Of a stretch of DNA of 64,000 nt, positions 16,673 to 26,041 are shown in pieces. Made by a program: the position numbers and the translations under genes. The DNA is from Erythrobacter donghaensis. GTDB taxonomy: Bacteria > Pseudomonadota > Alphaproteobacteria > Sphingomonadales > Sphingomonadaceae. The stretch lies in the NCBI RefSeq assembly GCF_002155425.1, contig NZ_MUYG01000011.1:248001-312000 (forward strand). The letters run 5' to 3'. The notes below the pieces were generated by a model. That model saw only the letters and a program-made list of their open reading frames with translations. It had not been told where the DNA came from and ran no database searches. How positions within the stretch are numbered: the first letter of the stretch is position 1; every line of letters starts with the position of its first letter.

Positions 16673-19600
16673 GCGGCGGCCTCCGGCAATTCGTCGGCAT
16701 GATCGGCGGGTCCTTCGCCGAAGCGTTCATAGAGGATCGGCAGCAGCACCAGCGTCAGCAGGGTCGCGGTCACCAGCCCGCCGATCACCACGATGGCGAG
16801 CGGCTTCTGGATTTCCGATCCCGGCCCGGTGGCGAACAGCAGCGGGACGAGGCCGAAGGCGGCGATGCTGGCAGTCATCAGCACGGGACGCAGACGCCGC
16901 TCCGCCCCGCGCCGAACGGCCTCGGCAAGCGGCATCCCACCTTCACGCAGCTGGCGGAAATAGGTCACCATGACGAGGCCGTTGAGCACCGCGATACCCA
17001 GCAGGGCGATAAAGCCGACCGATGCGGGGACCGAGAGATATTCCCCCGACAGCGCCAGCGCGATCATCCCGCCCACCGCGGCAAAGGGGATGTTGGTGAG
17101 GATCAGCAAGGACGCGCGCACCGATCCGAGGCTGAGATAGAGCACCGCAAAAATCAGCGCGATCGCCACCGGCAGCACTACCAGCAACCGGGCCGAGGCG
17201 CGCTGCTGGTTTTCGAACTGCCCGCCCCATTCCAGCCGGTAGCCCTGCGGCAGCGGCACGTTGGCTGCGATGTCGGCCTTGGCGTCATCCACGTAAGAGA
17301 CGATATCGCGCCCGGTGACGAAGGCCTGCACCATCGCAAAGCGCGATCCGTTTTCGTGTTCGAGCTTCACCGGCCCTTCCGAGCGCATCACTGTGGCGAC
17401 ATCGCTGGCACGCACCAACTGGCCGGTGGGCGAGCGGTAGACGAGGTCGGCAAATTGCTGCGTGTCGAGCGCGCCGCTGCCATCGCCTTTCAGCACGATC
17501 GGTACCCGCCGCACGCCGTCTGCAACCATGCCCGCGCGCACCCCTTCGACCTGCGCGCGCATCATGTCCTGCAAGTCCGATACGGGCATGCCGACCCGGC
17601 CTGCCGCGACCCGGTCGATATCGACCAGCAGATAATCGACCCGGTCATTGGCGACTGTCATCGCCTCGCTGGTGCCTGCGATCCCTTCCAGTCGGGTCTG
17701 GATCGCGCCCGCCAGCCGCGCAAGCTCGGCCGTGTCGGGGCCGAACAGCTTGATCGCGAGGTCGCCGCGCGCGCCGGTCAGCATTTCCGAGGTGCGCATT
17801 TCGATCGGCTGGGTGAACGTCGGCTCGATGCCGGGGAAGTGTGCCATCACCGTGCGCAGCTCGCCGATCAGCCATTCCTTGTCGGCCACCCGCCATTCCT
17901 CGCGCGGGCGCAGCTTGAGGAAGCTGTCGGTCTCGTTCGGGCTCATCGGATCGAGGCCCAGTTCGTCCGATCCTACGCGGGCGATCACCGCCTCGACCTC
18001 GGGCACCTGGCCAAGGATTGCGCGCTGCACCTTGAGGTCGCCTTCGACCGAATGATCAAGCGCGATCGAGGGCAGCTTGGTAAGCTGCACGATCACCGAG
18101 CCTTCATCCATCACCGGCAGAAAGGTCTTGCCGGTCATGGTGTAGGCCACCCCGGCGAGCGCAAGACCGATACCCGCCACGGCAAACACCCGGCGCTTGT
18201 GCGCAAAGGCCGCTTCCAGCAGCGCATGGTATCGCGGGGATAGCTGCCGCATCAGCCAGGGTTCGTGATGGTGCCCGTCTGCGTCCACCTTCACCTTGAG
18301 GAGGTAGAACGCCAGCACCGGCACCAGCGTCAGCGACAGCACCAGCGCCGAGGCGAGCGAGAGCACGATAGTCAGCGCCACCGGGCCAAACAGCTTGCCC
18401 TCCAGCCCTTCGAGCGTGAGCAGCGGCAGGAACACGATCGCAATGATCGCAAGACCCGAGGCAACCGGCTTGGCGACCTCGGCTGCGGCCATGAAGACAT
18501 TGTGGAGCTTGCCGGAGGAGGCGTGTTTGGGATCGGACAGGCGTTCGACCACATTCTCGACCACCACCACCGCGCCATCCACCAGTATGCCGACCGCAAT
18601 GGCCAGCCCGCCGAGGCTCATGAGGTTGGCGGTAAGGCCGATGGCGCGCATGAAGATGAAGGTCAGCAGCACCGCCATCGGCAGTGCCAGCGCGACGATC
18701 AACGACGCGCGCACATCGCCGAGGAACAGCAGCAGCAGGATCACTACCAGCACGGTCGCCTCGAGCAGTGCATCCTCCACCGTGCCGACCGCGCGGGTGA
18801 TGAGGTCCGAACGGTCATAGAACACGGCAATGCTCATGCCGGGCGGCAGGCTGGGCTTGATCTCGTCCAGCCGCGTCTTGACGCCCGCGACCACCTTGGC
18901 CGCGTCGGCGCCGCGCAAGGCTATGACGAGGCCCTGCACCGCCTCACCCGTGCCGTTCTTGCTGACCGCGCCGTAGCGGGTGAGGCTGCCGGTGCGCACC
19001 TGCGCCACGTCGCCCACGCGCACCACCGCGCTATTGGCGCTGCGCACGACCACCGCGGCGAGATCATCGAGATTGCGGATCGCGCCCGTCGCGCGGACGA
19101 TCAGCGCTTCCTCGCCGCTGCGCAGGCGGCCCGCGCCGTCATTGCGATTGCTGGCTTCGATCGCGGCGGCCAGATCGGCAGTGCTGAGCCCGGCGGCGGC
19201 CAGCGCAGCGCTGTCGGGCGCGACCTCGAAGGTTTCGGCAAAGCCGCCGAGCGAATTGACATCCGCCACCCCCGGCACGGTGCGCAGGGCAGGGCGGATC
19301 GTCCAGTCGAGCACCCGGCGCTTTTCGGCGAGGCTCTGCGGCCCTTCGAGCGTGAACATGAACATCTCGGACAGCGGGGTCGAAATCGGCGCAAGGCCCC
19401 CTTCCACCCCAGGCGGCAGATCGGCCATGACCGCATTCAGCCGCTCACCCACCTGCTGGCGCGCCCAGTAGATGTCGGTGCTGTCAGTGAAGTCGATGGT
19501 GATATCGGCGATCGCATATTTGGCGACCGATCGCAGCACGGTCTGATCGGGTATGCCGAGCATTTCCATCTCGATCGGGGTGACGACCCGGCTTTCGACC

Positions 19601-19779
19601 TCTTCCGGGGTCATGCCGGGAGCCTTGAGGATAATCTTGACCTGCGTAGTGCTGATATCCGGAAAGGCATCGATCGGCAGGTTCAGGAACGACCATGCGC
19701 CCAGCCCCGCCAGCAATGCGGCAAGGCCGATGACGGCAAGGCGCGAGGCGAGCGCGCGTTCGACGAGTGTGTTGAGCAT
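16669..19779 (-). CDS. Heavy-metal efflux RND transporter (CzcA/CusA family)
   Basis: The 1036-residue inner-membrane pump has the typical size and duplicated RND architecture. Landmarks are PIDAFPDISTTQVKI near the N-terminus, GILVDGAVVVVENV in transmembrane segment 4 and the charged periplasmic domains. The Asp of GILVDGAVV corresponds to the proton-relay aspartate of the HME family. Metal specificity (Cu/Ag versus Co/Zn/Cd) cannot be settled by eye. The adaptor gene ends 10 bases upstream and the channel gene overlaps downstream, making a three-gene operon that faces a two-component system across a 102-base spacer. Confidence 0.93.
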   Translation of the reverse strand: MLNTLVERALASRLAVIGLAALLAGLGAWSFLNLPIDAFPDISTTQVKIILKAPGMTPEEVESRVVTPIEMEMLGIPDQTVLRSVAKYAIADITIDFTDSTDIYWARQQVGERLNAVMADLPPGVEGGLAPISTPLSEMFMFTLEGPQSLAEKRRVLDWTIRPALRTVPGVADVNSLGGFAETFEVAPDSAALAAAGLSTADLAAAIEASNRNDGAGRLRSGEEALIVRATGAIRNLDDLAAVVVRSANSAVVRVGDVAQVRTGSLTRYGAVSKNGTGEAVQGLVIALRGADAAKVVAGVKTRLDEIKPSLPPGMSIAVFYDRSDLITRAVGTVEDALLEATVLVVILLLLFLGDVRASLIVALALPMAVLLTFIFMRAIGLTANLMSLGGLAIAVGILVDGAVVVVENVVERLSDPKHASSGKLHNVFMAAAEVAKPVASGLAIIAIVFLPLLTLEGLEGKLFGPVALTIVLSLASALVLSLTLVPVLAFYLLKVKVDADGHHHEPWLMRQLSPRYHALLEAAFAHKRRVFAVAGIGLALAGVAYTMTGKTFLPVMDEGSVIVQLTKLPSIALDHSVEGDLKVQRAILGQVPEVEAVIARVGSDELGLDPMSPNETDSFLKLRPREEWRVADKEWLIGELRTVMAHFPGIEPTFTQPIEMRTSEMLTGARGDLAIKLFGPDTAELARLAGAIQTRLEGIAGTSEAMTVANDRVDYLLVDIDRVAAGRVGMPVSDLQDMMRAQVEGVRAGMVADGVRRVPIVLKGDGSGALDTQQFADLVYRSPTGQLVRASDVATVMRSEGPVKLEHENGSRFAMVQAFVTGRDIVSYVDDAKADIAANVPLPQGYRLEWGGQFENQQRASARLLVVLPVAIALIFAVLYLSLGSVRASLLILTNIPFAAVGGMIALALSGEYLSVPASVGFIALLGIAVLNGLVMVTYFRQLREGGMPLAEAVRRGAERRLRPVLMTASIAAFGLVPLLFATGPGSEIQKPLAIVVIGGLVTATLLTLVLLPILYERFGEGPADHADELPEAAA

Positions 19780-19789
19780 GGGTTTGCGC

Positions 19790-20863
19790 CTATTCCGCGT
19801 TCATGGCTTTGAGTTCGGCGACGCTGCTGGCGGCGACCACCTCTCCTGCACCGATCCCGCTGGACAGCACCGCCAACCCCCCGCCGCGCGAAGCGACCGT
19901 GACCGCGCGTTTCTCCCAAAGCTCGCCCTTGCGGACGAAGACATGATCCGTGTCGCCGATGCGGGTGACGGCGCGGTCCGGCACGGCGATCCCGCGCCCC
20001 TCGCCGAGGATGGTGACGGTGACATTGCGCCCTGCGATCACGCCCGGCGCCGCGCCGATGCTGGCCCGTGCCATGACCGACCGGGTGGCGGGATCGAGCG
20101 AGGGGGACACCGCGATAATCTTGCCGCCGCCCGGCTTTGCGCCGCCTTCGCCCAGTGCGATCTCCACCGCCATGCCGGGGCGCACCGCTTGCGCGAAGCG
20201 TTCGGGCAATTGCAGTTCGATCTGGTAGGCTCCCGCAGCCTCGATAACGAAGGGCGCGGTGACGGTATCGACCCCGCCGCCGGTTTCCACTCCGACATGG
20301 GCAATCCGCCCGGCAATCGGCGCGCGCAAGGTCATGGAGCCGTCCGCGCCGACCCCGCCGAGCGAGGCCATCCGCGCGAATTGCGCCACGCTGGCGCGGG
20401 CCTGTTCAAGCTCGGCTTTCGCTTCGTCGGCGCGGGCCTCGGCGATAACGCCCTCGTCAGCCAGCTGCGTCAGCCGCTTGGAGCGTGCTTCGGCGAGCGC
20501 TGCGGCGCTGCGGGCGCGGGCGAGGTCGCCGCCGATGGCGACCGGCTCTGCCGCCCGCACCAGCCCCAGCGCCTGACCGCGCGCGACCGGTTGGCCTTCG
20601 ATCACATAGACCCGCACCACCGCGCCCGCGAAAGGCGCAGTGACCGCAACCCGGGCCTCGGGGGGGAGGCTGATGGTGCCGGGAACGCTGCCAAGGGGGA
20701 CGTTATCGACCTCCCTTGCGGCCACGGACTCGATCGCCAGCCCGGCGCCCGCGTCGGCCTGAGCCTTCTGATCACCGGCCTGTTCCGCAGGGGGGGAGGA
20801 ACAGGCGGGCAAAGCAGTCAGCATGGCAAGCGGGGCTAGGCGGGTGATGAGGTGCGGTGTCAT
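19790..20863 (-). CDS. Periplasmic adaptor lipoprotein of the metal RND pump (CzcB/CusB-like)
   Basis: The 357-residue protein begins with a lipoprotein signal (lipobox LPAC, Cys about 21). It then shows the membrane-fusion-protein order: beta-barrel strand RVAVTAPFAGAVV, lipoyl half-motifs (EGQPVARGQALG), an alpha-hairpin with repeated Ala/Glu/Arg, and the second lipoyl half (APIAGRIAHVGVETGG). It would bridge pump and outer channel. It is the first gene of the operon, divergent from the response regulator. Confidence 0.88.
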   Translation of the reverse strand: MTPHLITRLAPLAMLTALPACSSPPAEQAGDQKAQADAGAGLAIESVAAREVDNVPLGSVPGTISLPPEARVAVTAPFAGAVVRVYVIEGQPVARGQALGLVRAAEPVAIGGDLARARSAAALAEARSKRLTQLADEGVIAEARADEAKAELEQARASVAQFARMASLGGVGADGSMTLRAPIAGRIAHVGVETGGGVDTVTAPFVIEAAGAYQIELQLPERFAQAVRPGMAVEIALGEGGAKPGGGKIIAVSPSLDPATRSVMARASIGAAPGVIAGRNVTVTILGEGRGIAVPDRAVTRIGDTDHVFVRKGELWEKRAVTVASRGGGLAVLSSGIGAGEVVAASSVAELKAMNAE

Positions 20864-20887
20864 GCCGCCCGCTTTGCCGCGCCAAGC

Positions 20888-20924
20888 TGACAGGAACTTG
20901 CCAGTCTGGCAGCTTGTTGTCAGT
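20888..20924. promoter_or_regulatory. 37-bp nested dyad between RND operon and response regulator (putative RR operator)
   Basis: The spacer contains a symmetric element centred on base 20906. Inner arms TGCCAG/CTGGCA (20900-20905, 20907-20912) and outer arms CTGACA/TGTCAG (20888-20893, 20919-20924) are all perfect. Within each half, TGACAG and TGCCAG are direct repeats 11 bases apart, the spacing expected for OmpR-family regulators binding as tandem dimers. Confidence 0.55.
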
Positions 20925-20965
20925 TTGATGGCCCATCAGCGGCGGCGGAAAGGGGCCGGCACGCC

Positions 20966-21622
20966 ATGCGCCTTCTCGTTGTCGAAGATGATCCCGAACT
21001 CGGCCGCCGCCTGACCGAGCGGCTGCGCGCTGCCGACTTTGCCGTGGAGCTGGCGACCAGCCGGTCCGAGGCCGAGGACTGGCCCGATGTCGGGCGCATG
21101 GGGGCGGTGATCCTCGACCTCGGCCTGCCCGATGGCAGCGGGCTCGATCTGCTGCGCCACTGGCGCGACCGAAGGCTAGAAACCCCGATCCTGATCCTCA
21201 CCGCGCGCGGCAGCTGGCAGGACAAGGTCGAAGGGCTGAACGCGGGCGCGGATGATTTCGTGGTCAAGCCGGTGCGCTTCGAGGAATTGCTCGCGCGCCT
21301 CAACGCGCTGTTCCGGCGCCAGCAGGGCACCCGTGCCACCACCATCGCGGCGGGCGACCTGGCGCTCGATCCGGTCGCGCGCACCGCCACGCTGGCGGGC
21401 GCGCCGCTGGCGCTCAGCCGGCAGGAATTCCGCCTGCTGCACCTGTTCCTGCGCCGCGCGGGGCAGGTGCTGTCGCAGACCGATATCCTTGATGATCTCT
21501 ATGCGCTGGATGACGAGCGCGAGCCCAATACGGTCGAAGTCCTTGTCGGCCGGTTGCGCCGCAAGATCGGGCGGACGCGCATCACCACCTTGCGCGGTCA
21601 CGGCTACAGGTTCGACAAGTGA
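20966..21622 (+). CDS. OmpR/PhoB-family response regulator
   Basis: The 218-residue protein has a receiver domain with the acidic pair EDD (residues 7-9), phospho-acceptor Asp51 in VILDLGLPDGSG and the conserved Lys in VVKPVRFEEL. A C-terminal winged-helix DNA-binding domain follows, ending in TTLRGHGYRFDK. It is divergent from the metal RND operon and overlaps the sensor kinase gene by four bases, so it most likely controls the pump in response to metal or envelope stress. Confidence 0.92.
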   Translation: MRLLVVEDDPELGRRLTERLRAADFAVELATSRSEAEDWPDVGRMGAVILDLGLPDGSGLDLLRHWRDRRLETPILILTARGSWQDKVEGLNAGADDFVVKPVRFEELLARLNALFRRQQGTRATTIAAGDLALDPVARTATLAGAPLALSRQEFRLLHLFLRRAGQVLSQTDILDDLYALDDEREPNTVEVLVGRLRRKIGRTRITTLRGHGYRFDK

Positions 21623-22980
21623 TGCGCTGGCCTGTCCCCGGCAGTCTCAGGCTGCGGTTCCTGCTGGCGGTCAGCCTGTGGGTGCTGCTCGGCATCGGCG
21701 CGATCTGGTTTTCCGCGGTGAGGATCTTCAGCCATCACGTCGAGCAATCCTATCACGAGGAACTGGAAGTCCACGTGCGCGAGCTTGGCGGCCTCACGGA
21801 AATCGCCCCGGACGGCAGGATCGTGCTATCGCGCCCGCTGTCCGATCCGCGCTATGCCGAGCCGCTTTCGGGCTTCTACTGGCAGGTCACGGCAGAGGGG
21901 CGCGCGCCGCTGCGTTCGGCATCGATGACGCGCGGCAGGCTCGATGAGAGCATCGCCCATTCGCCCGAAATCCTGCACCGGCTGAACAGCGGCCCGACCG
22001 GCCCGGCGATCACCTATGGCTATACCCGCAAGGGCCCGGCGGGGGAGGACATCCACTTCGTCATCTCCACCGACCAGAGCGAGCTTGACCGGCTGATCAA
22101 CAGCTTCACCCGCGATCTGACCGCGTGGCTGGCGGCACTCGCCGCGCTGCTGCTGGCGACCGGCTTTGCGATCATCTCCTTCGGCCTGAGGCCGCTCGAC
22201 CGGCTCGCGCGCGCCTTTGCGCGGCTGCGCCATGGCGAGACGGAAGAACTGGAGGGGCGCTATCCGGCCGAAATCGCGCCGCTTGCCGCCGATCTCAACG
22301 CCTATATCCGCCAGAACGAGGCGATGATTGCGCGCGCGCGGGTGCAGGCGGGCAATCTCGCCCATTGCCTGCGCACCCCGCTCGCGATCATCACTGACGA
22401 GGCCGAGCGGCTGGCCCAGCACGATGACAGCCGGGCGGCAGGCGCGGTGCTGCTCGATCAGGCGGGCGCGATGGAACAGCAGATCGAATATCAGCTCGCC
22501 CGTGCGCGGTCGGGCGCGGGCAGGAAGCCCTCGGGGCGCGGGGTGGTGTTGCCCGATGTCGTGCTGCCGATCCTGCGGGCGATGGAGCGACTGCATCCGG
22601 GCAAGCGCTTCACCCTCGTATCGGGCAGCGATCAGCGCGCGGTGCTGCCGCTCGACCCGGTCGACTATACCGAGGTGCTTTCGATCCTGCTCGACAATGC
22701 CGGCAAGTGGGCCCGCAGCGAGGTCACGATCAGCATCGACCAGCCCCATGCCGGTGGCTGCACGGTCGCCATCGCCGATGACGGGCCGGGCATTCCCGAA
22801 GCGCAGATCCCGCAGGCCTTTGCCGTCGGCACCCGGTTCGATCCCGAGGTCGCAGGGTCGGGACTGGGTCTCGCGATCGCCCGCGATCTGTGCGACGCGA
22901 TGGGGGCCGAGCTCACCCTCGCCAATGGCGCAGGCGGATTGGTGGCGCGGCTGCACTATCCTTCCACGTCTGGAGAGTAG
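21619..22980 (+). CDS. Sensor histidine kinase of the RND-linked two-component system
   Basis: The 453-residue kinase has two membrane segments (about residues 12-30 and 170-192) flanking a periplasmic sensor of roughly 140 residues. A HAMP-like linker (RPLDRLARAFARLRHGE) follows. The H-box reads LAHCLRTPLA with phospho-acceptor His249; the residue after His is Cys instead of the common Glu, a PhoQ-like variation. The ATPase has the N-box LLDNAGKWA, the G1 box DDGPGIP and the G2 box GSGLGLAIA. It starts within the regulator stop (ATGA). Confidence 0.9.
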   Translation: MMRWPVPGSLRLRFLLAVSLWVLLGIGAIWFSAVRIFSHHVEQSYHEELEVHVRELGGLTEIAPDGRIVLSRPLSDPRYAEPLSGFYWQVTAEGRAPLRSASMTRGRLDESIAHSPEILHRLNSGPTGPAITYGYTRKGPAGEDIHFVISTDQSELDRLINSFTRDLTAWLAALAALLLATGFAIISFGLRPLDRLARAFARLRHGETEELEGRYPAEIAPLAADLNAYIRQNEAMIARARVQAGNLAHCLRTPLAIITDEAERLAQHDDSRAAGAVLLDQAGAMEQQIEYQLARARSGAGRKPSGRGVVLPDVVLPILRAMERLHPGKRFTLVSGSDQRAVLPLDPVDYTEVLSILLDNAGKWARSEVTISIDQPHAGGCTVAIADDGPGIPEAQIPQAFAVGTRFDPEVAGSGLGLAIARDLCDAMGAELTLANGAGGLVARLHYPSTSGE

Positions 22981-23253
22981 AGCAGCGCAGGCTGAACGCG
23001 CGGAGCGGGCGAAGCCGTCTCGTGCCGCCTGCTTCAACCGATTGGCCGCAATGCGGTCCTCGCCAGACCCCTGATCAACCCGCAGACATTCCGTTTATTT
23101 CAGTCTCTTCATCGACGGTGGCACAAGCTGTCTCGACGAATGCGCGTTGTGCGGGCGAGCGGTAGCCGCTACCCAATAGGCAGCTGTCGCAGTTCCGACC
23201 GGGTGTGGATCGCATCGCACGGGCCGGCCTTCGACGACAGAAGGGGGCGCAAT

Positions 23254-24726
23254 TTGGATCGTGACCGTCATCGGGATGGAGCATCGGGCAGGCTGAACAC
23301 GCGAGCGTTCTATGCTGCGGTGCTGCTGGCTGCGCTGACACCTGCGCTTGGCGGCTGCGCCATCTCCCGCGCCGAGCCGCCTGCGATGGCCAGCGTTCAA
23401 CCGATCCCTGAGCGGTGGGTGCTCGCGCCGCCGGGCGAGGCCACGGTTGCGCTCGACCGCTATTGGGCGATGCTCGATGATCCGCTGATCGCTCAGTTTG
23501 TGGAACGCGCGCAGGCCGAGAACCTCGATCTTGCGCAGGCCGCTGCACGGCTCAGGGCTGCGCGCGCCGGGCTGCGGCAGGCCGAGGCGGGCTTCCTCCC
23601 CTCAGTCACGGCGAGCGGCGGCGCGCAGCGCGATGTCGGTGATCTGGCGCGCGACGGCGTGCAGCTTTCGCTCGGCGCCGATGTGCAGTGGGAAGCCGAT
23701 CTGTTCGGCCGCATCGACGCGACGCGCGATGCCGCGCGCAGCGACTTGCAAGCGGCGGGCTATTCGCTCGGCGATCTCGAACGGGTGATCACCGCGCAGG
23801 TGGCGAGCCAGACGGTCTCGGCCCGAGCGCTGGCCGAACAGCTTGCCATCGCGCGCGAGGCGCTGGCGGTGCAGGACGACAATCTCCAGATCGCGCGCTG
23901 GCGCAATCAGGCGGGGCTGGTGGCGAGCTTCGATGTCGAGCAGGCGCGCACCCAGCGCGCGCAGACCGCCGCCTCGATCCCGCAGCTCGAAAGCAATCTC
24001 GTCGCGGTCGCCAATGCGATCTCTACCCTGATCGGCGAGCCGCCGGGCCGGGTCTATGCCGCGCTGACCGAGAACCCCCTCGCCGTTCCCGTGCCGCCTG
24101 CGCGCGTCACCATCGCCGCGCCCGCCGATACGCTGCGCCGCCGCCCGGATGTGAGCGCGGCCGAGGCGCGGCTTGCCGCCGATCTCGCCCGCGTCGGTGT
24201 CGCACGCGCGCAGCTGCTGCCCTTCGCGCGGCTGACCGGCACGATCGGCACCGGCGGCACGAATGTGGGCGATCTGTTCGACATCGTCACCGGCAATGTC
24301 TTTGCCAGTCTCTCGCAGCTGATTTTCGACGGTGGCCGCGCCCGCGGGCAGATCGACGCCGCGCGCGCCAATGCCGACGGCTCGCTCGCCTTCTGGCGGC
24401 AGAGCATTCTCACCGCGCTTCAGGAGGTCGAAAGCGCCGCGGTCGATCTCGACGCCAGCGACACCCGCGTTGCCGCGCTGATCGAGGCGAGTGACGGCGC
24501 GCAGAACGCCGCGATCCTGGCGCGCAGCCAGTATCAGGCGGGGCTGATCGACTTCCAGACGCTACTCGTCGCCGAAAGCCAGCTGCTCAACACACGCACC
24601 GCGCTGGTGAGCGCGCAAGGTTCACGCGCGCAGGCTTTCATCGCGCTCGCCCGGGCCATGGGCGGCGGCTGGTCCGTGCCCGAGGGCGCAGCCATCAATT
24701 CATCCGCAGGGGAGCCCGGCACTTGA
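23254..24726 (+). CDS. NodT-family outer membrane factor lipoprotein
   Basis: The protein (490 residues from the chosen start) has a lipoprotein signal (lipobox LGGC) and the duplicated outer-membrane-efflux helices. Landmarks include YWAMLDDPLI, the VQWEADLFGRID turn and the second-repeat RRRPDVSAAEARLAADLARVG. I start it at TTG 23254. It is preceded by AAGGGGG at 23241-23247, the same 12-base context found before the MacB ATPase gene start. The first ATG at 23140 would add 38 unlikely residues. The stop overlaps the adaptor gene start (TTGA). Confidence 0.87.
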   Translation: MDRDRHRDGASGRLNTRAFYAAVLLAALTPALGGCAISRAEPPAMASVQPIPERWVLAPPGEATVALDRYWAMLDDPLIAQFVERAQAENLDLAQAAARLRAARAGLRQAEAGFLPSVTASGGAQRDVGDLARDGVQLSLGADVQWEADLFGRIDATRDAARSDLQAAGYSLGDLERVITAQVASQTVSARALAEQLAIAREALAVQDDNLQIARWRNQAGLVASFDVEQARTQRAQTAASIPQLESNLVAVANAISTLIGEPPGRVYAALTENPLAVPVPPARVTIAAPADTLRRRPDVSAAEARLAADLARVGVARAQLLPFARLTGTIGTGGTNVGDLFDIVTGNVFASLSQLIFDGGRARGQIDAARANADGSLAFWRQSILTALQEVESAAVDLDASDTRVAALIEASDGAQNAAILARSQYQAGLIDFQTLLVAESQLLNTRTALVSAQGSRAQAFIALARAMGGGWSVPEGAAINSSAGEPGT

Positions 24727-26030
24727 TCGACATGAGCAAACCGGACGAGGCACCGGAAATGGACGAATTCCTCGGCACCAAGCCGCGCCCGCGCTGGCGG
24801 CGGTGGATGAAATACTGGCTGCCCGCGCTGATCCTGATCGTGCTGGTGCTGCTCATTTCGCGCTGCACCGCCGATCCGCCGGGGCCCGATTACATCACCG
24901 AACCCGTGACTCAGGCCTCGCTCGCGCTGTCGGTGACGGCGACGGGCAACCTGCGCCCGACCAATCAGGTCGAAGTGGGCGCAGAAGTGACCGGGCCGCT
25001 CGATTCCGTGCTGGTCGACGTGAACGACCGCGTGACCAAGGGACAGGTGATCGCGGTCATCAACACCGAGATCATCGACCAGCAGATCGCCCAGTCGCGC
25101 GCCAACGTGAATGCGGCGCGGGCCGCGCTGGGTCAGGCGAAGGCGACCTTCGATATCGACACGGTGCAGCTGAAACGGCTCGAGGAAGTGCGGCGGCTGT
25201 CCGGCGGGCGGGTGCCCTCGCAGATCGAGCTGGAACAGGCCGAAGCCGCCGTGCAGCGCGACCGCGCGTCGCTCGCCTCGGCGCGCGCCAATATCGAGGC
25301 CGCCGAAGCCTCGCTCAAGGCCAATCTCACCACCCGCAGCCGTGCGGTGATCCGCGCGCCTGTCACCGGCGTGGTGCTGGCCCGCCGGGTCGAGCCGGGG
25401 CAGACCGTGGTCGCTAGCTTCAACACCGTCACCCTGTTCGTGATCGCCGAGGACCTGTCGGAAATGCAGCTGCGCGTCGCGATCGACGAGGCGGATGTCG
25501 GGCAGGTCAAGCCGGGGCAGGATGCGACCTTCACCGTCGATGCCTATCCCGGCCGCCGCTTCCCGGCGACGCTGCAACGGGTCGATCTGGCTTCCAAAGG
25601 CACGGTCGAAGGATCTGCGACCGGCGCGGCGGCAGCGGGCAGTTCGGTGGTCAGCTACGAAGCGCGGCTCGATGTCCGCAACCCTGAGGGCCTGCTGCGC
25701 CCCGGCATGACCGCGACCGCGACCATCGAGACGCAGAACACCGGCACCGCGTTGCTGGTGCCCAACGCGGCCCTTCGCTTCCGCCCGGACGAAAAGGCCG
25801 AGGAAGGCGGCGGGGTGTTCAATCCGCAGATCGGACTGGAAGACGGCAAGCAGCAGGCCACCATCGGCGAAGGCAGCCGTCAGCAGGTGCAGGTGTTGCA
25901 GGCGGACGGCACGCTGAAGGTGATCGAAGTCACCACCGGCCGCAGCGACGGACGGCTCACTGTGGTGCGATCGAAGGAGTTGAAGCCCGGCATGAAGGTC
26001 GTCACCGGGGTCAAGGCGCCTAGCCAGTGA
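24723..26030 (+). CDS. MacA-like periplasmic adaptor
   Basis: The product is 435 residues from the overlapping TTG start, or 432 from the ATG at 24732. It has a short cytoplasmic N-terminus, one membrane anchor (about residues 33-47), lipoyl halves (ATGNLRPTNQVEVGAEVTG and RAPVTGVVLARRVEPGQ) around a long coiled-coil hairpin, and beta-barrel plus membrane-proximal domains. MacA-type adaptors stimulate the MacB ABC transporter and dock on a TolC-like channel; here the channel gene lies immediately upstream and the ATPase and permease downstream. The substrate (macrolide, peptide or lipid) is unknown. Confidence 0.86.
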   Translation: MIDMSKPDEAPEMDEFLGTKPRPRWRRWMKYWLPALILIVLVLLISRCTADPPGPDYITEPVTQASLALSVTATGNLRPTNQVEVGAEVTGPLDSVLVDVNDRVTKGQVIAVINTEIIDQQIAQSRANVNAARAALGQAKATFDIDTVQLKRLEEVRRLSGGRVPSQIELEQAEAAVQRDRASLASARANIEAAEASLKANLTTRSRAVIRAPVTGVVLARRVEPGQTVVASFNTVTLFVIAEDLSEMQLRVAIDEADVGQVKPGQDATFTVDAYPGRRFPATLQRVDLASKGTVEGSATGAAAAGSSVVSYEARLDVRNPEGLLRPGMTATATIETQNTGTALLVPNAALRFRPDEKAEEGGGVFNPQIGLEDGKQQATIGEGSRQQVQVLQADGTLKVIEVTTGRSDGRLTVVRSKELKPGMKVVTGVKAPSQ

Positions 26031-26041
26031 AAGGGGGCGCA

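Noticed and set aside
18265..19812. 515-codon plus-strand frame opposite the RND pump gene
   Set aside because: Antisense shadow, no recognisable domain.
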